A stretch of DNA of 64,000 nt, taken from assembly GCA_030760725.1 (NCBI GenBank), contig JASWHV010000016.1, forward strand, positions 45,581,227-45,645,226, given 5' to 3'. Every line of letters begins with the position of its first letter. Position 1 is the stretch's first letter. The stretch is from Neostapfia colusana (lineage: Eukaryota; Streptophyta; Magnoliopsida; Poales; Poaceae). The position numbers and the translations under genes were made by a program. The notes beneath the pieces were generated by a model, which made no database searches, was not told the origin of the DNA, and saw only the letters and a program-made list of their open reading frames with translations. Below, piece after piece: positions 24,279 to 36,453 of the stretch.

Positions 24279-24448
24279 AGCAAACCACCACTACATGTGA
24301 TTCCACACGGAGCTCTCTACAACCTAGCTTTGATCCCCACCATCCATGAAGAGATAGCGGCAGCCCAGAAGAATGATAAGGGCATGCCACATTTGCGGAG
24401 ACGTGTAGACAGTGGGGAGCTGAAGTGTTTCCGGAAGGACGGAGACGC
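24279..24448 (+). pseudogene. pol: Element F integrase N-terminal fragment
   Basis: The same frame continues after the TAG with IPHGALYNLALIPTI and CFRKDGDA, matching the linker before the integrase zinc finger in B and D. It then breaks off abruptly into LTR sequence at about 24449 (GCTCATATCTTTAATTAGG). The zinc finger and catalytic core are absent. Confidence 0.85.
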
Positions 24449-24498
24449 CGCTCATATCTTTAATTAGGAACCTTCAAATTAAGTGAGACCAACTCCAT
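24449..24498 (+). repeat. Element F 3' LTR, first surviving piece
   Basis: 50 bp identical or nearly so to 21443-21498 of the 5' LTR. It ends with tccat (24494-24498), the left target-site copy of solo LTR G. Confidence 0.88.
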
Positions 24499-24901
24499 TG
24501 TAACACCCCAAAATTTTGTTAAGACCCTAAATCATGTTAAGAGGGGAATTTAAAAATTTTTGGACGTGTTGCATGTTTTGCAAAAATTCAAATTCAAACT
24601 GGAATTCAAATTAAACTCAAATCAGAAAAGAAATAGAAAAAGAAAAAGAGAAAACAGAAAAAAACCGGCCAGTGGGCCGCAACCCACCAGCCGGCCCAAC
24701 CAGCGCCCGCGCCAGCCCGCAGCCGCGCGCGCCGCTTCTCCCACTGACAGGCGGGATCCGCCAGTTCATCGTCTACCTCGCGCCAGCGCCTGACTCTCTC
24801 ACCCGAATCGAAACCGATCGGGAATTCTCGCGTATTCCAGCCGAATTCCGTTCGGGGGCGACGCAAACTCGATCTAAACCACCCCGCCGCCTTCCCCCAT
24901 C

Positions 24902-24908
24902 TATAAAA
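24902..24908 (+). promoter_or_regulatory. TATA box of solo LTR G
   Basis: TATAAAA lies about 400 bp into the LTR in a GC-rich setting and ahead of the proposed exon 1. Transcription would start about 30 bp downstream. A's 3' LTR has TTTAAA at the matching place. Confidence 0.6.
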
Positions 24909-25072
24909 ACCCCGGCCTCGTTCTGTTTTTCCCACGCGATCCGCCGATTTTCCTCCGGTGAGAACCGAGACTTCTCCGGCGAATTCTGGCCGATCTAAGC
25001 TCGGAAATTCCGATCTAACTCGCTGGTCTTGATCCACCGCCTCCGGGGAACCTTGCAGGTGCAGAAAACTCG

Positions 25073-27822
25073 GTGACTTGCGGTGTAAACACAGCGCCGA
25101 CGAGCCTCGCCGTGAATTCACCTCGGACCTCGTCGCCGATCACCTTCCAGGACCTCCGAGTTCAAGAAAACCCCCGAGGTGAGATCCCCGACCTCTCCTC
25201 CACCGATCTATGCCATAAGATCACAGTTCTAGGAAGAATTCTCGAAGATCCGAAAGTCTCCGGCGAGATCGCCGCTTCCCGCCGCCGTGCGCCGCCGGCA
25301 GCGCTGCCCGCGTTCGATCAGAGCGACGTGGCCGCTTGTGCGCCGTCTATTTTAAATCGCACGGTAGACTTTAAATCCCCGCGTACCGGTTCGACGTTAT
25401 AATCTCAGCCGTCGGTTTAAAATCGGACGGTCCACGTCAGCCCCGCGTTATAAATACTGGAAATCTTACGTGCTACCCCCTGGGGTTCTCGGGAAATAAG
25501 AGCTAGCCCCGGAAACTTTTGATCTAGCCCCTGGAACTTCAGAAAATCATGTAAATTCATTTAAAAATCAGTTTTAGCCCCTGGACTTTATAAAAATTAG
25601 GAAAAACTCCTCTGATAAGTGTAGCTAGACCCCTGGAAATTCTGAAAATAATATTATAGACCCTGTAGTGGGGTGAGTTTACCTTTTTAGCCCTGTTTAA
25701 TGTTTAATTTGGGAAATTGAATATGTGGCTAGTGTTTAAAACTTAAAGTGGGACAAACATATTGTCAAAATTAAATTAAAGACTTTCTCAGTATTTAGGA
25801 AACTTTGGAGTGAGATAAAAACATATTTTGGGCTGAACTGAATCTGTTTAATTTATTATTCACATTTAGGGACACATTTTTAAGTAAAGAATAGTTCTAG
25901 AAAATAGGGAAAATAATTGTGAAATAGTTTACATCAGAGGAAAAGGTCAAAAATATATTAGCAAATATTTTAGATCAGAACCTATTCTGTTTAGATGATG
26001 TATCTTGTTATTTTTATAATAAGGTTCACACTTAGGCATAGGAAATAAATCTGAAAATATAGCAACTAATAAATGATAAATGGAGTTTCAAAAATCCAAA
26101 GAATTCAGTTTAGGGTTGGTAGAAATTCTGAAGACACTTATGAAGAAGGAAAATACCTTTCATGCATACTTGGTAGCAAAAAGGTGTAGTAGTTGAATAT
26201 AAGGAATTTATTTAAATTGGAGACTCATATATATAGTATGTAAGTATAAATGTGAACACAAAAGTAGGAATCATATACACATGATTAAAAGTGCATGCAA
26301 GCCACAAATCAACACACATAGAGTAACCACAACACATATAATGGTGAATGACTTTCATAAATATGAATGTGTGGTTTGTATGAAGTGGAAGTGTGAACTA
26401 TGTCTTATGGATTGTTGTTTTTCTTTTGCTATGTGTGATGGTATGATGTAGAACCTGCTCAAGAGCAAATTATTCCTTTCCAAGACCAGGACTACCCATT
26501 TCAAGAGCAGCAGGAAGGAGGCAAGTGTCCTTGACCACTTTGATCCTATACTAGGAGGTGTAGCTAGAATTATTTGTATTGTCAATTGAAATATGAAACC
26601 CATGCTAGGAAGTTTCCATAGAATTGCATTGCCTTGTTTTCCTTGTAGCTTGGGTTGGGATTTATTTTATCATGTCATTTATTATTATGCATATGCTTAG
26701 CCATGCTTAGAATGGGATAATTGGGATATGAGATCATCAGTTTATTTTACCATACTCTTGAATGAGATATTGTGAGATTGTGTAGAGTCAGGGATCAAGG
26801 CAAGTTGGATGTTTTGGTTGTGTGCTGGGTGCACGAGACTCGGGTTTGTGTTTAGTACTTGCCTGGATCCTAAGGACCGGTTCATGGAGCATGTATCCTG
26901 ACTTTACAGTGCCAACCACATGCTGAGATGGGGCAGCTTGGCCAATTAATTAGGTGTATCCCCGGCGTAGTATGGGTGTGTTGGATGGTGCGGGGAGTAG
27001 GTGTCAGCTGGACTACCATATGAACCGCAAGGCTCAAGAGGGGGCCACTGCAGTGGGGTTGGAGCCTCTTGTATGCTGTTAGGGGTGAAACCTTAGTGGG
27101 CCCACGCTCGTCGGGAATCCCTTTGTAAAGGCTTCGTAGTGATCTCCTGGCTACACACCTGGGAAGTGTGAATGTGGTTCGTAGACACTGGCATAATGGA
27201 GGTTCTTTTAGTCCACCCGACAACGGGGGATGAAATCACTACATGTGGGTACAGTGGTACAAACTCTGCAGAGTCAAAACTGTCATGACAGCCGTGCTCA
27301 CGGTCAAGAGCGGCTTGGACTTATTCATGATTAGAGGATTGATGGTTTTGGAAGTTAAGCGGGGAGCTTAACATTGGAAATGATGTTATGGTTATTGGAT
27401 TATGATGATGGGATGGGAGATTGGGACCATTTCACCTGTGTAGTAATGTAGGTGCTTAATAAGCTAAGTTGATAGGTATTAATTCCGTAGTGCTTTAACC
27501 ATGAGTTCAACCTCTCCTTGTTCTAGCCATGCATGATATAGTTTTTCCCACACTTGCTGAGTACCATTGGTACTCAACCTTGCATATTTTGTTGGTTTAT
27601 ATTGCTGCTCAGTTCAAGATAATGAGGTGGTGTATAATGACCAAGACTTTGGACCCGAAGAAGGTTTCTAGGTTCATGGAGACCCCCGGGCAACGCCTGT
27701 GACAGAGCCCTAAAGAATAATATTCCGCTGCTAGTTTATTTACTTGTGATGAACTTATTATTGTCCATCGAGACATTTGCTATGTAAGACTTATTCATAT
27801 TCGACACCTGGCTTGTAATAAA
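25073..27822 (+). other. Candidate spliced mini-gene in solo LTR G
   Basis: Exon 1 is open from at least 25073 to 25178 and ends at donor GAG|GTGAGA. Exon 2 is 26452-26520 (after GATGTAG; GC donor GAG|GCAAGT at 26521) and contains FQDQDYPFQEQQEG. Exon 3 starts at 27613 after GCTGCTCAG, contains YNDQDFGPEEGF and stops at 27669-27671. The intron between exons 2 and 3 is 1092 bp, and AATAAA is at 27817-27822. All junctions are phase 1. With its own TATA box this solo LTR holds the whole candidate transcription unit, apart from a visible start codon. Confidence 0.5.
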
Positions 27823-27923
27823 TGATGCTTCACTATTTGTCATCACATGTATGAGAAAATGATCCTGGCATACATGTGATATTCACTTGGTTGTTCTTCG
27901 GAAAAACCGGGTGTGACATCCAT

Positions 27924-29699
27924 TAGAACCCTCTGAAAATCTAGTTTTCAAAAAGTCATAGTTTGTTTCTTGAAAATCCTTAGAGCACCCTAAGAGTTCC
28001 AATTAAGGTCAAGGACATAATTAATTGTGGAGGGCTCAAATGAGCTTTTCTGCAACTAAAACTTGACCAAGTCTCTATTTAGTTTGTAACCTAGCCACCG
28101 TAAAAGTTTCACAGTCATAGGGTCTGTGTAGTGGGACTTATAAGCTTCACAAGTTTAAAACTTAATACAAACACATTTAAATTGATACATATGTTTCTTC
28201 TAACATGTAGTCGCTAAGGTTGAGGAGGAACCCGAAGTCCTAGACTTCATTACGTCGAGGAACAGCTAGCCTACGACCAAGAGCAGCAAGGCAAGCTCCG
28301 GTTTGCATTAACCTTTTTATAAATGTTTATTGTTTTGAGCACATCTTTGATTACTTTATTCTTTGCATTAGAGTCCTGTTTGGAAACCCAACTGCATAGC
28401 CAAGAAAACCATGGGATGGGCTTAGGATTGCAAACCCCGTTAGCTACTGCCATGCTAAGTTAGTGTAGGATTCGGTACAAGTCGAGTAGTTGGAACTACT
28501 CGCGAGCATAGGCTAGAGGCACTCGACTCGGGTAGTGATAGCACATGAAACACATGGCAAGAAAATGAGACCAAGCGGAGAGTAAGGGCAACAGGATTTT
28601 GGGGCCTGTGTGCTGTAGCTCCGCTTGTGTCGATCGAGGACTGAGCCGTGTGCGGGCCTGTTGAACAAGCTAGAACAGTACCGAAGACCTACCGGCTATA
28701 TGGGAACCGGGAAACTGATGTAACTCGGGTAGCTGGGTGTTGAGGCATAGCTGGTCGTTCAGAGGGTAGGTTGAGAGCTTGGGGTGTAAATCGGCTGGCG
28801 GCACTGAGATGCGCATGCAGAGACCTCTTGCTCGGGACAATTGGACCGGTTCAACATTTGGCTAACGGGTGAAAGGTAGTTGCGTACGGCGTCCGTGATG
28901 GTTGTTGTAGGCAACATCGAGTACGGGCGTACGTGACGGGTTGTTCGGGTAACCCTGCAGGTGTAAATCGATTATAATCGCCGTCCCTCGCGGTCAGTGA
29001 GTACCACTTGTTCACTGTACCGTGACGTAGAAAGAACAGGCTAGTCACATGTTAAAATGTTGCTGATTGAATGATGGACATGGATTGTTAATGATATGCT
29101 GTAGCTTAGAGCTAACTAAAGTTCTTTTCAACTTTGGGCAAGGGACAGGAGAGAAATGCGTTTCTTGTTTGATTGCGGCTCTCTCATGTACCTTAGCGTA
29201 AGGTTCTCCACAACCTGCTGCTAAAACTTGAAAGTAAGTTTCTACTAATTAGGCGAGTCCTTGCAAATGATTTTTACCTCATGTAACCTATTAACCTCAT
29301 GTAGAAGTTCCATGTTTAGGTGAGACGGGTCAGACTTGCTGAGCCTTCGTGCTCACTGCTTGTGTTTGAAGCTTTTGCAGGGTTCTATGAGGAAGGGACT
29401 CCCGAAGAGGAGACGGAACCCCAGGAGGGGAACCCCGTCAAGTGGGAGTCGTGCACGCCGCAGAGTTAGTGTGTGTGTGTGCTAGCAAGGACACGTTCAA
29501 GGGCTGAACGTGAACTTGATGCGTAGTCTACGCCCGTGAGTGTAGATTGGACATATTTTGCTGTAAACATGTTCATAAACTCGTTTATGTAATAAAATTC
29601 CGCTTCCGCTTTGTACCTTTGATGTGTGTTATCCGGTGCTGTGCAACGCAGCACCCCTCAGCGTGATCCTGGCTCGACAAGACCAATGGGGTCGTGTCA
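27924..29699 (+). repeat. Element F 3' LTR, main surviving piece
   Basis: This resumes after solo LTR G at the same LTR position and runs to GTGTCA at 29699, followed by the caaag duplication. The section 27924-28850 matches 21499-22415. The last ~850 bp is the only copy of the LTR end. The hairpin CGAGTAGTT-GG-AACTACTCG is at 28483-28502, a short GT run is near 29468-29480, and AATAAA is at 29591-29596. Confidence 0.9.
28211..29596 (+). other. Candidate spliced mini-gene in F 3' LTR (exons 2 and 3)
   Basis: Exon 2 is 28211-28290, 80 nt. It is one base shorter than the left copy, so this copy is frameshifted after VLDF. The GC donor CAAG|GCAAGC is at 28291. The intron is 1090 bp. Exon 3 starts at 29381 after the pyrimidine-rich acceptor GCTTTTGCAG and is open in the phase expected from exon 2 (FYEEGTPEEETEP, VKWESCTPQS). 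It stops at 29467-29469. The end KWExxTP resembles EWEPYTP at the end of the D version. Confidence 0.5.
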
Positions 29700-29704
29700 C
29701 AAAG

Positions 29705-30591
29705 GTGTTGCTTCAAGACATGATTCTTGAGCAGGAAATCTGTACGGAGTTGATCTCACTGGCGCTTGCCATCTTTCATCGGATGGTGTGTGATACACCA
29801 CACGGTATTTGCGAGGAACAACTGGTGTCTTCTAGCACATCCTCCCGGTCCCTCTTCTCTGCTTGACACTCAAGTGTCGCTTGTTCTTGTAGCAGAGCAG
29901 CACTGATCAACTCGGTGTAACTGCCTTGATTGAACAAAGCTAACTTCTCTTTTAGTATGGCACTCAAGCCATAGAAAAAGTAGTCACACATTGCAGCTTC
30001 GCTCGTCGCATAAGCGGGAGCATATTGTGCCAGAAGGTTGAATCGTCTTACATAATCGAGGACACTCATGTCCCCCTGCTTCAAGTTCCTGAATTCCTGC
30101 TGCTGGGCCTTGATAAAGCCCATAGGAATCTGACGAGCCCGGAATGCTTCACGAAATTCCGTCTATTCCAATTGATGGCCTTCCGGAACGGTGGCAAGAT
30201 AAGCGAACCACCAATTTCCGGCGGCTCCATGGAGCTGTTGAGCTGCAAATGATGTCTTCTGATATTCGTCGCACTCAAACACTCCAAACTTGGACTCCAT
30301 AACTCGAAGCCACTGATCAGCTTCCACTGTTTCATTGGCTTCCATGAAAATTGGCGGTTGTGTCGCCAAGAAATCCAAATAAGCGTTCCGAGGTGGAACG
30401 TCCTGTTGTGAACGTTAGAGTAAGCCCTGTTGTACCAAGGCTTGGAGTAGTCTTGTGTTCTCTTGACTTGACTCGACCATCTGAGTCATGACATCCGCCC
30501 ATACCGTTGATGGCGGTGCCCGTGATGGAGTCGAGTCATCACCGTCTCGATGAGAACCTTCAGTCCTACTCGGAGAATGAGTACGCACCAT
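29705..30591 (-). pseudogene. gag: Element B gag, N-terminal part
   Basis: The gag start ATG is at 30591 (minus), beginning MVRTHSPSR. The capsid-like region is readable, with ADQWLRVMESKFGVFECDEY, FAAQQLHGAAGNWW and FRNLKQGDMSVLDYVRRFN. It corresponds residue by residue to the gag of D. Two in-frame stops (TAA near 30410, TAG near 30161) both fit C-to-T changes. Element F interrupts it at 29704/29705. The continuation with the zinc knuckle is at 18434-19141. Gag forms the particle that packages element RNA. Confidence 0.87.
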
Positions 30592-32120
30592 ACTGCAAAA
30601 GCATAATTTTGAGGGGAGTCAAAACTTGATCTAGCAGTATATGAAAGCATGTAAAACATGAACATGCTAAAACTTTATGAAAGCATAACAATACTTCATG
30701 TTTACACATCCTTCTAAAGCCAACAGAAACAATCCCCATTTGCTGTACAGAACCGACCTTTCTGTACTTAACCGAGATTTGGATCCAGTTAGCAGAATTT
30801 TCATAACTCTAGTTGAATACCAAAGTTAAAGTTAACTTTATTATCTTTTCAACGAGTACTCAGATGCCCCTAGATCATCTCTGGATCAATAGCTATGACT
30901 GTTCAAAGTTGACAGAATTTCTGGGTAAATTTTGCCAGCACCTCCTTTGTATGTGGCTGTTTTCATCACAGTTTTACATACAAATGAATTATAATTCTGA
31001 ACAAACTATGAACTACAAAATTGTTGCAAATTTCCTAAACTTTCCAATGTTGTATCATATGACCCATAGAAATTTTTCTACAGACTGTGACGGCTAATTT
31101 ACAGCAACATCCAGAGAAGTTTGCAGCTGTCCTGTTTTCTGAACAGTTTGCATTCATCTGGACATTCAACCAAGTTGGTTTCGGATTTGGCTCTGGAGTT
31201 CTACAGAAAATTTGTAGAGCACTTAATAAACTTTCCAGAACTGTATCAAACACCTCCATTGGGTCAAGCTAATCAGAGTTACGCTCTGTTAAAGTTCGGC
31301 AAAACTTCTGCCAGAACAGAGCACTCTGTTTTTGAGATCAAAAGAAGCCTAGTAATTCTCTTCTTTGAAACTTAGTTCAAATGAAGAGTTCAGTAACTAA
31401 TATGTGCTTTATCACATCCATTTTTAGTTTGGAAGTTAGTCATGAATGATTTCTTCATAGGTAAGAATACTACTAAGTGTAGTACGGTGACGATGCACCG
31501 TAAGACATGACGGTACTACGTTGCCTCACCAAAGAAAAACCTAACCGGATTACCCGGCATATACGTATCATTAGGTGGCACTAAAACGGTCACTCGCAAA
31601 CGTGTTCTACACGCACTAAGGTTTTCGTGGTTAGTGCCTACATAAGCCACACTCAATCATCAGGCCCGGCTGCACACCGAACCCGGTATCCATACAGTTC
31701 GTGCACCCGGCCGTCATTACTCGCCCAGGTGTTCTCAAGCCAAACACGCCTTGAGCTACGTGTTCACGTTACGGACCACGTGACGGGGTCTCCCAAATTG
31801 CACCACGCACGCTAGGGAAGACGTTGCTCGAATACCCCAAACGACATGAAGAGTCGTAGAGGATACTAAAGCGGGTCGGGTTACCTGCCACCCGTGAGGC
31901 TCCACCATTCAGCTTGTGCGCACTGGTGGACAGCGCATACGTGCACCCCCCAAGACATAAACGTCCCGAGATGCATGATTTTCCGACATAACAAATAGGT
32001 TAGCTTGCCACCTTCATAATATGCTAATAGTAGTTCTTATGTGGGCCTAGTACCGTTATCTCACCGTATCCTAAGTTTTTGACATAATATGATGCTCAAT
32101 CCGTGCTCTGTTCCCAACGC
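30592..32120 (-). other. Element B leader (primer site to gag)
   Basis: About 1.5 kb without a sense-strand gene. Blocks are shared with the D leader, for example CAAAGTTAAAGTTAACTT near 30820-30840 and the stretch near 31530-31600. On the opposite strand, 31121-31375 is open (no ATG) and encodes LNSLHSSGHST, VEHL, NFPELY and SYALLK, which resemble the D antisense frame at 51642-51941. Confidence 0.7.
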
Positions 32121-32133
32121 AGCTCTGATACCA
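32121..32133 (-). promoter_or_regulatory. Element B primer-binding site
   Basis: On the minus strand TGGTATCAGAGCT, a perfect match to the initiator-Met primer site, lies two bases inside the 5' LTR. Confidence 0.93.
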
Positions 32134-32135
32134 GC

Positions 32136-35100
32136 TGAGACAGCCAGGACCTCGTCGGGTGGTGCTGTGTTATGCAGCACCCAACAGCACACGGGTCGAA
32201 GAACACACATCATATTACATAAATAGTTTAGCGGAAGCGTACAAGAATGTTTTACAAATAGTTATATCAGAGTAAACTACAGCGGAATACTATCACTCTC
32301 ACGACTCATATCTAAACTAGCAGCAAAGAAACGGTCCAGCCCGCGGACGTTTCTTACTAGCAACATGAAGACAATCTGCAGCGGTGAGGATGCTCTTTGA
32401 GTAAGCACTCGGAGGTTCCCGAGTCTCATCGGCATCCCTTCTCATAAGCATCGAGTCAATTACCTGCGAAACAACTCGGATAGCATCCGTGAGCATAACG
32501 CTCAGCAAGACTTAACCGTCACCCTAAACATGAAACTCTAAGTGAGGTTATGAACCTAACATAGGATGGCATAAGCATAATTTAACTCGCCTAAAAGTGA
32601 ATCCTTACTTTCAGGTATTAATTGCAGCATTTTAAGTAACCTTGGGCACGCCACATCGGGAGTCCACAATCAAACAAGAAATGCTTTCCCCCGATGTAAA
32701 TTGCTCATGGCATAAAAGAATCGAGTTTGCACTAGCCTATGCATCAAGATCCAATACAAAGGTAGGATAATACTTCACATTAAAATGATTAGTTCCTTTC
32801 TTATGCAAGTTCTTACTACGTCACGACTGTGAGAACAAGTATGCTCGGTCCATTCCGCGAGCGACGGTGATTCGAATCAATAACACCCGGACTACACGAC
32901 ACGTACGCCCGTACTTGACGTTGCCTACAACAACCATCACTGACGTCGTACGTGGCAGCCTTTCCCCCGTTTCACCCCCGCTGAATCGATCAAGTCGCCC
33001 CGTACAGTAGCTACTCTCATGGTGCACCTTCCGACGTGAGATGTCATGAGAATATTCCCCACATACTGCACACCGGCCGTCCGCCTAAGGCGACCCGAAA
33101 AGTCCCAACGATAGCTTCCCGAGGTACATCGGTTTATTGGGTCCCATACAGCCAGCATGAGTCCGGTACAAAACTCAAACTTGTTCAACAGGGCCGCATA
33201 CGGATCAGTCCTTGACCGACACGGACAGGTCTATAGCACCAAGGCCCCTATGTCCTGCTGCTCCTACAACCTTCCGGTCTCAACATTAACTTGCTAATTC
33301 AATTATGAACCATTCCCGTACGCCCCTGTTGTTCCTGAAACTGCGAGTAGCATCTCACCACTCGACTTCTACCGAACCGTACTTAAGCATGGCAGTTCTA
33401 CACGGTCAAAGACACTTACCCAATACTCCATGGGTCTTTTGGCTATGCAAGAGGAGTATCAAACACTAGACCAAATGCACAGTTCATCTCTTAACCGAAA
33501 GTGATTACAAAATAAAAACTTAATAGCTGTTAAATGCAAACCGGAGCTTGCCTATTTTGCAGGGTAATCGTATATAACAGTTAGTGTCCTTGCAGATCCA
33601 CCCTTGATTCTCCGGAGCTTGATCCACTTTGATGAATCGCTCCTTTGAATCCCCTTCGTCGGGGTTCCTATTGAAATGCATATGCACATGTTTTATAGAA
33701 TGTAATGGAAAGAAGTTATAGAATTAATCTCTTAGGAACAGAGGTTGTGTGGAAAAGCCAAGCATGGCTTGGTTTGCCTCTGTTGTGCAAAGAACAGAAA
33801 TAAACAAAATTGACTTTAAGGCCTTAGATATACACTAATCATGTTCCCTAATGAACATAATAGATAAGCTGAAAATATTTGAGTGCAACTGAAGAACAAG
33901 AACTCCAATGGACTCAAAACATTTACAGAAGGTTCTATACTACCTAAGGATTTAGCTTGCCAAATTGTAGCTAATGTGGAGTCATATTGTGTCCTCCATA
34001 ATTCTCACAATATCTCCTATGTATTCCCACATATACACAAGTATGGAGAACAAGAACAGGGAGTTCAAGGACTCATCTTGGGCTGATAATTTACATGTGA
34101 GTTCTTGATCACATGAGAGTGACCTGGTCCAAAATTCAGCCCTTTTACTTGAGTAGTTCTCCCAGAACAATTCCTTGAGCATTTGTGCTCAAAAGAATTA
34201 ATTCTGAAGAAATGTGCATTTTCATGCTCAATTAAGTGAACTACAATTCCAAGTATGTCTCAGAGAGTTTGCCTAAATTTTTCTATGATTTTTGGATCCA
34301 TGGATTGCTCAGAACAGATTTTTGAAGTGGGAAATATTTTCTGAAAATGTTTCTGGACTCTTATGAACACAGCAGATTGTTTTTAGCAAATTCCTAATCA
34401 AATGATCTTCAAATGAGCTTAAAATTTGCTAGAAGGTCAATGATATGCTAAAGAATATTCTGGCAAAATTTGGGGATTTTTGGATAACCCAAACTCCCTC
34501 AATAATTCTTTTACAGAAAACCTTCCAAGAATTACCCAGAATAAACTATTGATTTTCATACAAATCCAAGTTCATATTTGGATAGAGCTCTGAAAAATGA
34601 ATCCAACCCGAGTGAAATCACTCAAATTGGAGTTTTCTACAGGGAGTTATGATTTTCCCAAGTTTGAGCCATCCCTGCAATTATTTTCCTATTGAAAATC
34701 CGGCTGGACCCACAGTTTTGAATTCCAGCCAATAGAAACGAAGCCACACCGGGCCACAGCGTCTCTGCGCGCCAACACACGGGATCCTGGCCACACCCGA
34801 TCTCGGGTTTAAATTCTCTGCTGCTGACAGACGGGGCCCACGCTTCGTCTTCTACCTCCCGCTCCTCGCTCGCGCCCACGCGCTCCCCCTCGCCGGAGTA
34901 ACCGGAAGCTCGCCGGACCGGCCTTCCCGGCCACCGCCTGAGCTATAACTCGCCGCCAGGGGGTTTAGGGCCTCGAGGAACATGGCTGTGGGGTTTGCTA
35001 GGGCCGCCAACGACCGGAACATGGCCGGCGACGTGTAACTGCCTCTGTGGTAGTTCGGCAGCGTCGCCTGAGGTCTCCAGCCCTCAAAAACTTGTGCCAA

Positions 35101-36448
35101 CGAGCCCTACAGCACCAGCGTAACTCTAGGAAGATCGACACGACCTCAAACTAGCTCAGAAATGGCTGGAACTAGGTTGTCGTCGTGCGACCGAATGGGT
35201 CCGCCGTGAACCACCCAAGAAAAGCTCAAAATTCGTCGATCTGAGGCGTTTTCATGCGCTGGATGCAAAAGGGAAAATGATCGCTGGCTAATCCAGCTGC
35301 TACGTGCAAGATTTGAGGACCTAGGAAGAATTAGAGAGGGGGAATTTGCTGAATCCATACCGGAAGCTCGGAATGAGGTCGCCGGAGCAAAACCTCAAAA
35401 TTCGCTGCCGATAGCTCGAGGCACGGCCTGAGCTTGGGCTGAGAGCAGCACCGCACCCGTGCACGTCCGTAGGGTGTGATCGCTCGGTCGTGAAACCCGC
35501 TGTGGAGGGCTGTCCACGAGCGCCCGATCACTTTCTCGGATTAGGTCGCCGCGGCGGCGGTCGTTCTCGGGCACCGGAGGCCGCAGCTCACTTGCTCGTG
35601 GGTCAGGGAGGTGGAGGCTGATCTCAGAGAAAGGTTTAGCAGCTCGGGGGAGGAGGAGGCGCGGTGGTTTTGCCGTTCTTCCGATCGGACCGAGAGTGGA
35701 GGGGAGGAGCTCGGGTTGCTCGGTGTGCTCGCGAGAGAAGAAGGCAACTGTGCTTTGCTTTGGCCTGGGGGCACGTGATCACGTTGAAGACGCGGTCAGG
35801 ACCGACCTCGGGGCGCCAGCGCGTGGATGCCGGCAGCAGGAGCTGGCGCGGCAAGCTCCTCTGTGGCGCTCGCGAGCTGCTCGGGAAAATTTCCCACCGA
35901 GAGCAAAACTTAGTGAGTAAGTCTCCTCCTTTAGCTCTATGACATGTGGGTCCCACTCCACATGTACCTCCCAAATATCTGTTCAAGCTGATCTCTTTAA
36001 TCCCCAGAATTCTAAGTTTAAAAAGGTGGGCTAGAATTTGAATTCCTCAAATTCAGTTTGAATTTGCAAGACTAAATCTGAATTTGGTTTAGAATTTGCA
36101 ATATCTTCTTTTTAGCTCTCTTTTGAGCCCACCCTACAAATGGAAAGTTGGTGAGCAAACTCCTCCCTATGATTCCATCTATATGGCTGCATTTTCATTC
36201 AAAGTCCTTGACCACCACATGTGTGAACTTTGAATTTCAAATCTGAATTTTAAACTCACATGCAAAGAGATATTTAACTCCTTATTGGTTCAACACTTTT
36301 AAATAAAAAGGTGAACCTCATGTTGGATGTTCATCCATGTATTACCTTGCATGAAGAAAAGTTTAGCAAGTCCCATTTTTCATGTCTTTGCCACACATAT
36401 GAGTTCAAACTTTAGTTTTTATTCATACACATTTTTGGGACTTTTACA
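32136..36448 (-). repeat. Element B 5' LTR (4313 bp)
   Basis: This pairs with 11193-15504 and is one base longer. It ends in TTTTACA on the plus strand, then aaccc. In two samples (120 and 95 bp) I count 1 and 3 differences, all transitions. No gene is recognised; the GC-rich half (34740-35940) is the promoter-proximal part on the minus strand. Confidence 0.94.
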
Positions 36449-36453
36449 AACCC

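Larger units (their letters stand above)
24499..27918 (+). mobile_element. Solo LTR G of the element A family (3420 bp)
   Basis: It starts TGTAACACCCC and ends GTGTGACA, and tccat repeats at 24494-24498 and 27919-27923. Its length is within 5 bp of A's 3' LTR and there is no internal region. Solo LTRs arise by recombination between the two LTRs of one element. It interrupts the 3' LTR of F. Over about 545 bp of the conserved part it is closer to A's left LTR (about 4%) than A's two LTRs are to each other. Confidence 0.95.
19147..29699 (+). mobile_element. Element F: deleted Ty3/gypsy Tekay-like element inside B's gag
   Basis: F is flanked by caaag at 19142-19146 and 29700-29704. It begins TGTAAGGGCC and ends GTGTCA. 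Two large deletions reshape it. One joins the 5' LTR at about 22415 to an unknown ORF, removing the LTR end and primer site. The other joins the start of integrase at about 24448 to the middle of the 3' LTR, removing most of integrase, the purine tract and about 2.3 kb of LTR. The 3' LTR also holds the solo LTR G. The LTR family is related to those of B and D but distinct. It cannot move by itself. Confidence 0.92.
11193..36448 (-). mobile_element. Element B: Ty3/gypsy Tekay-like element, minus strand, interrupted by F
   Basis: B is flanked by the direct repeat aaccc at 11188-11192 and 36449-36453. Its two LTRs are 4312 and 4313 bp and run TGTAAAAGTCCC to GGCTGTCTCA on the minus strand. In its own direction it has: 5' LTR, initiator-Met site, long leader, gag (split by F), protease, RT, RNase H, integrase with chromodomain, purine tract, 3' LTR. 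Without F it would be about 14.7 kb. Sampled LTR stretches differ by about 1-3%. The in-frame stops I could read (two in gag, one before RT, one in RT) all fit C-to-T changes. Confidence 0.95.

Noticed and set aside
29467..29480. GT dinucleotide run in F's LTR as a microsatellite
   Set aside because: Only about six repeats, not remarkable.
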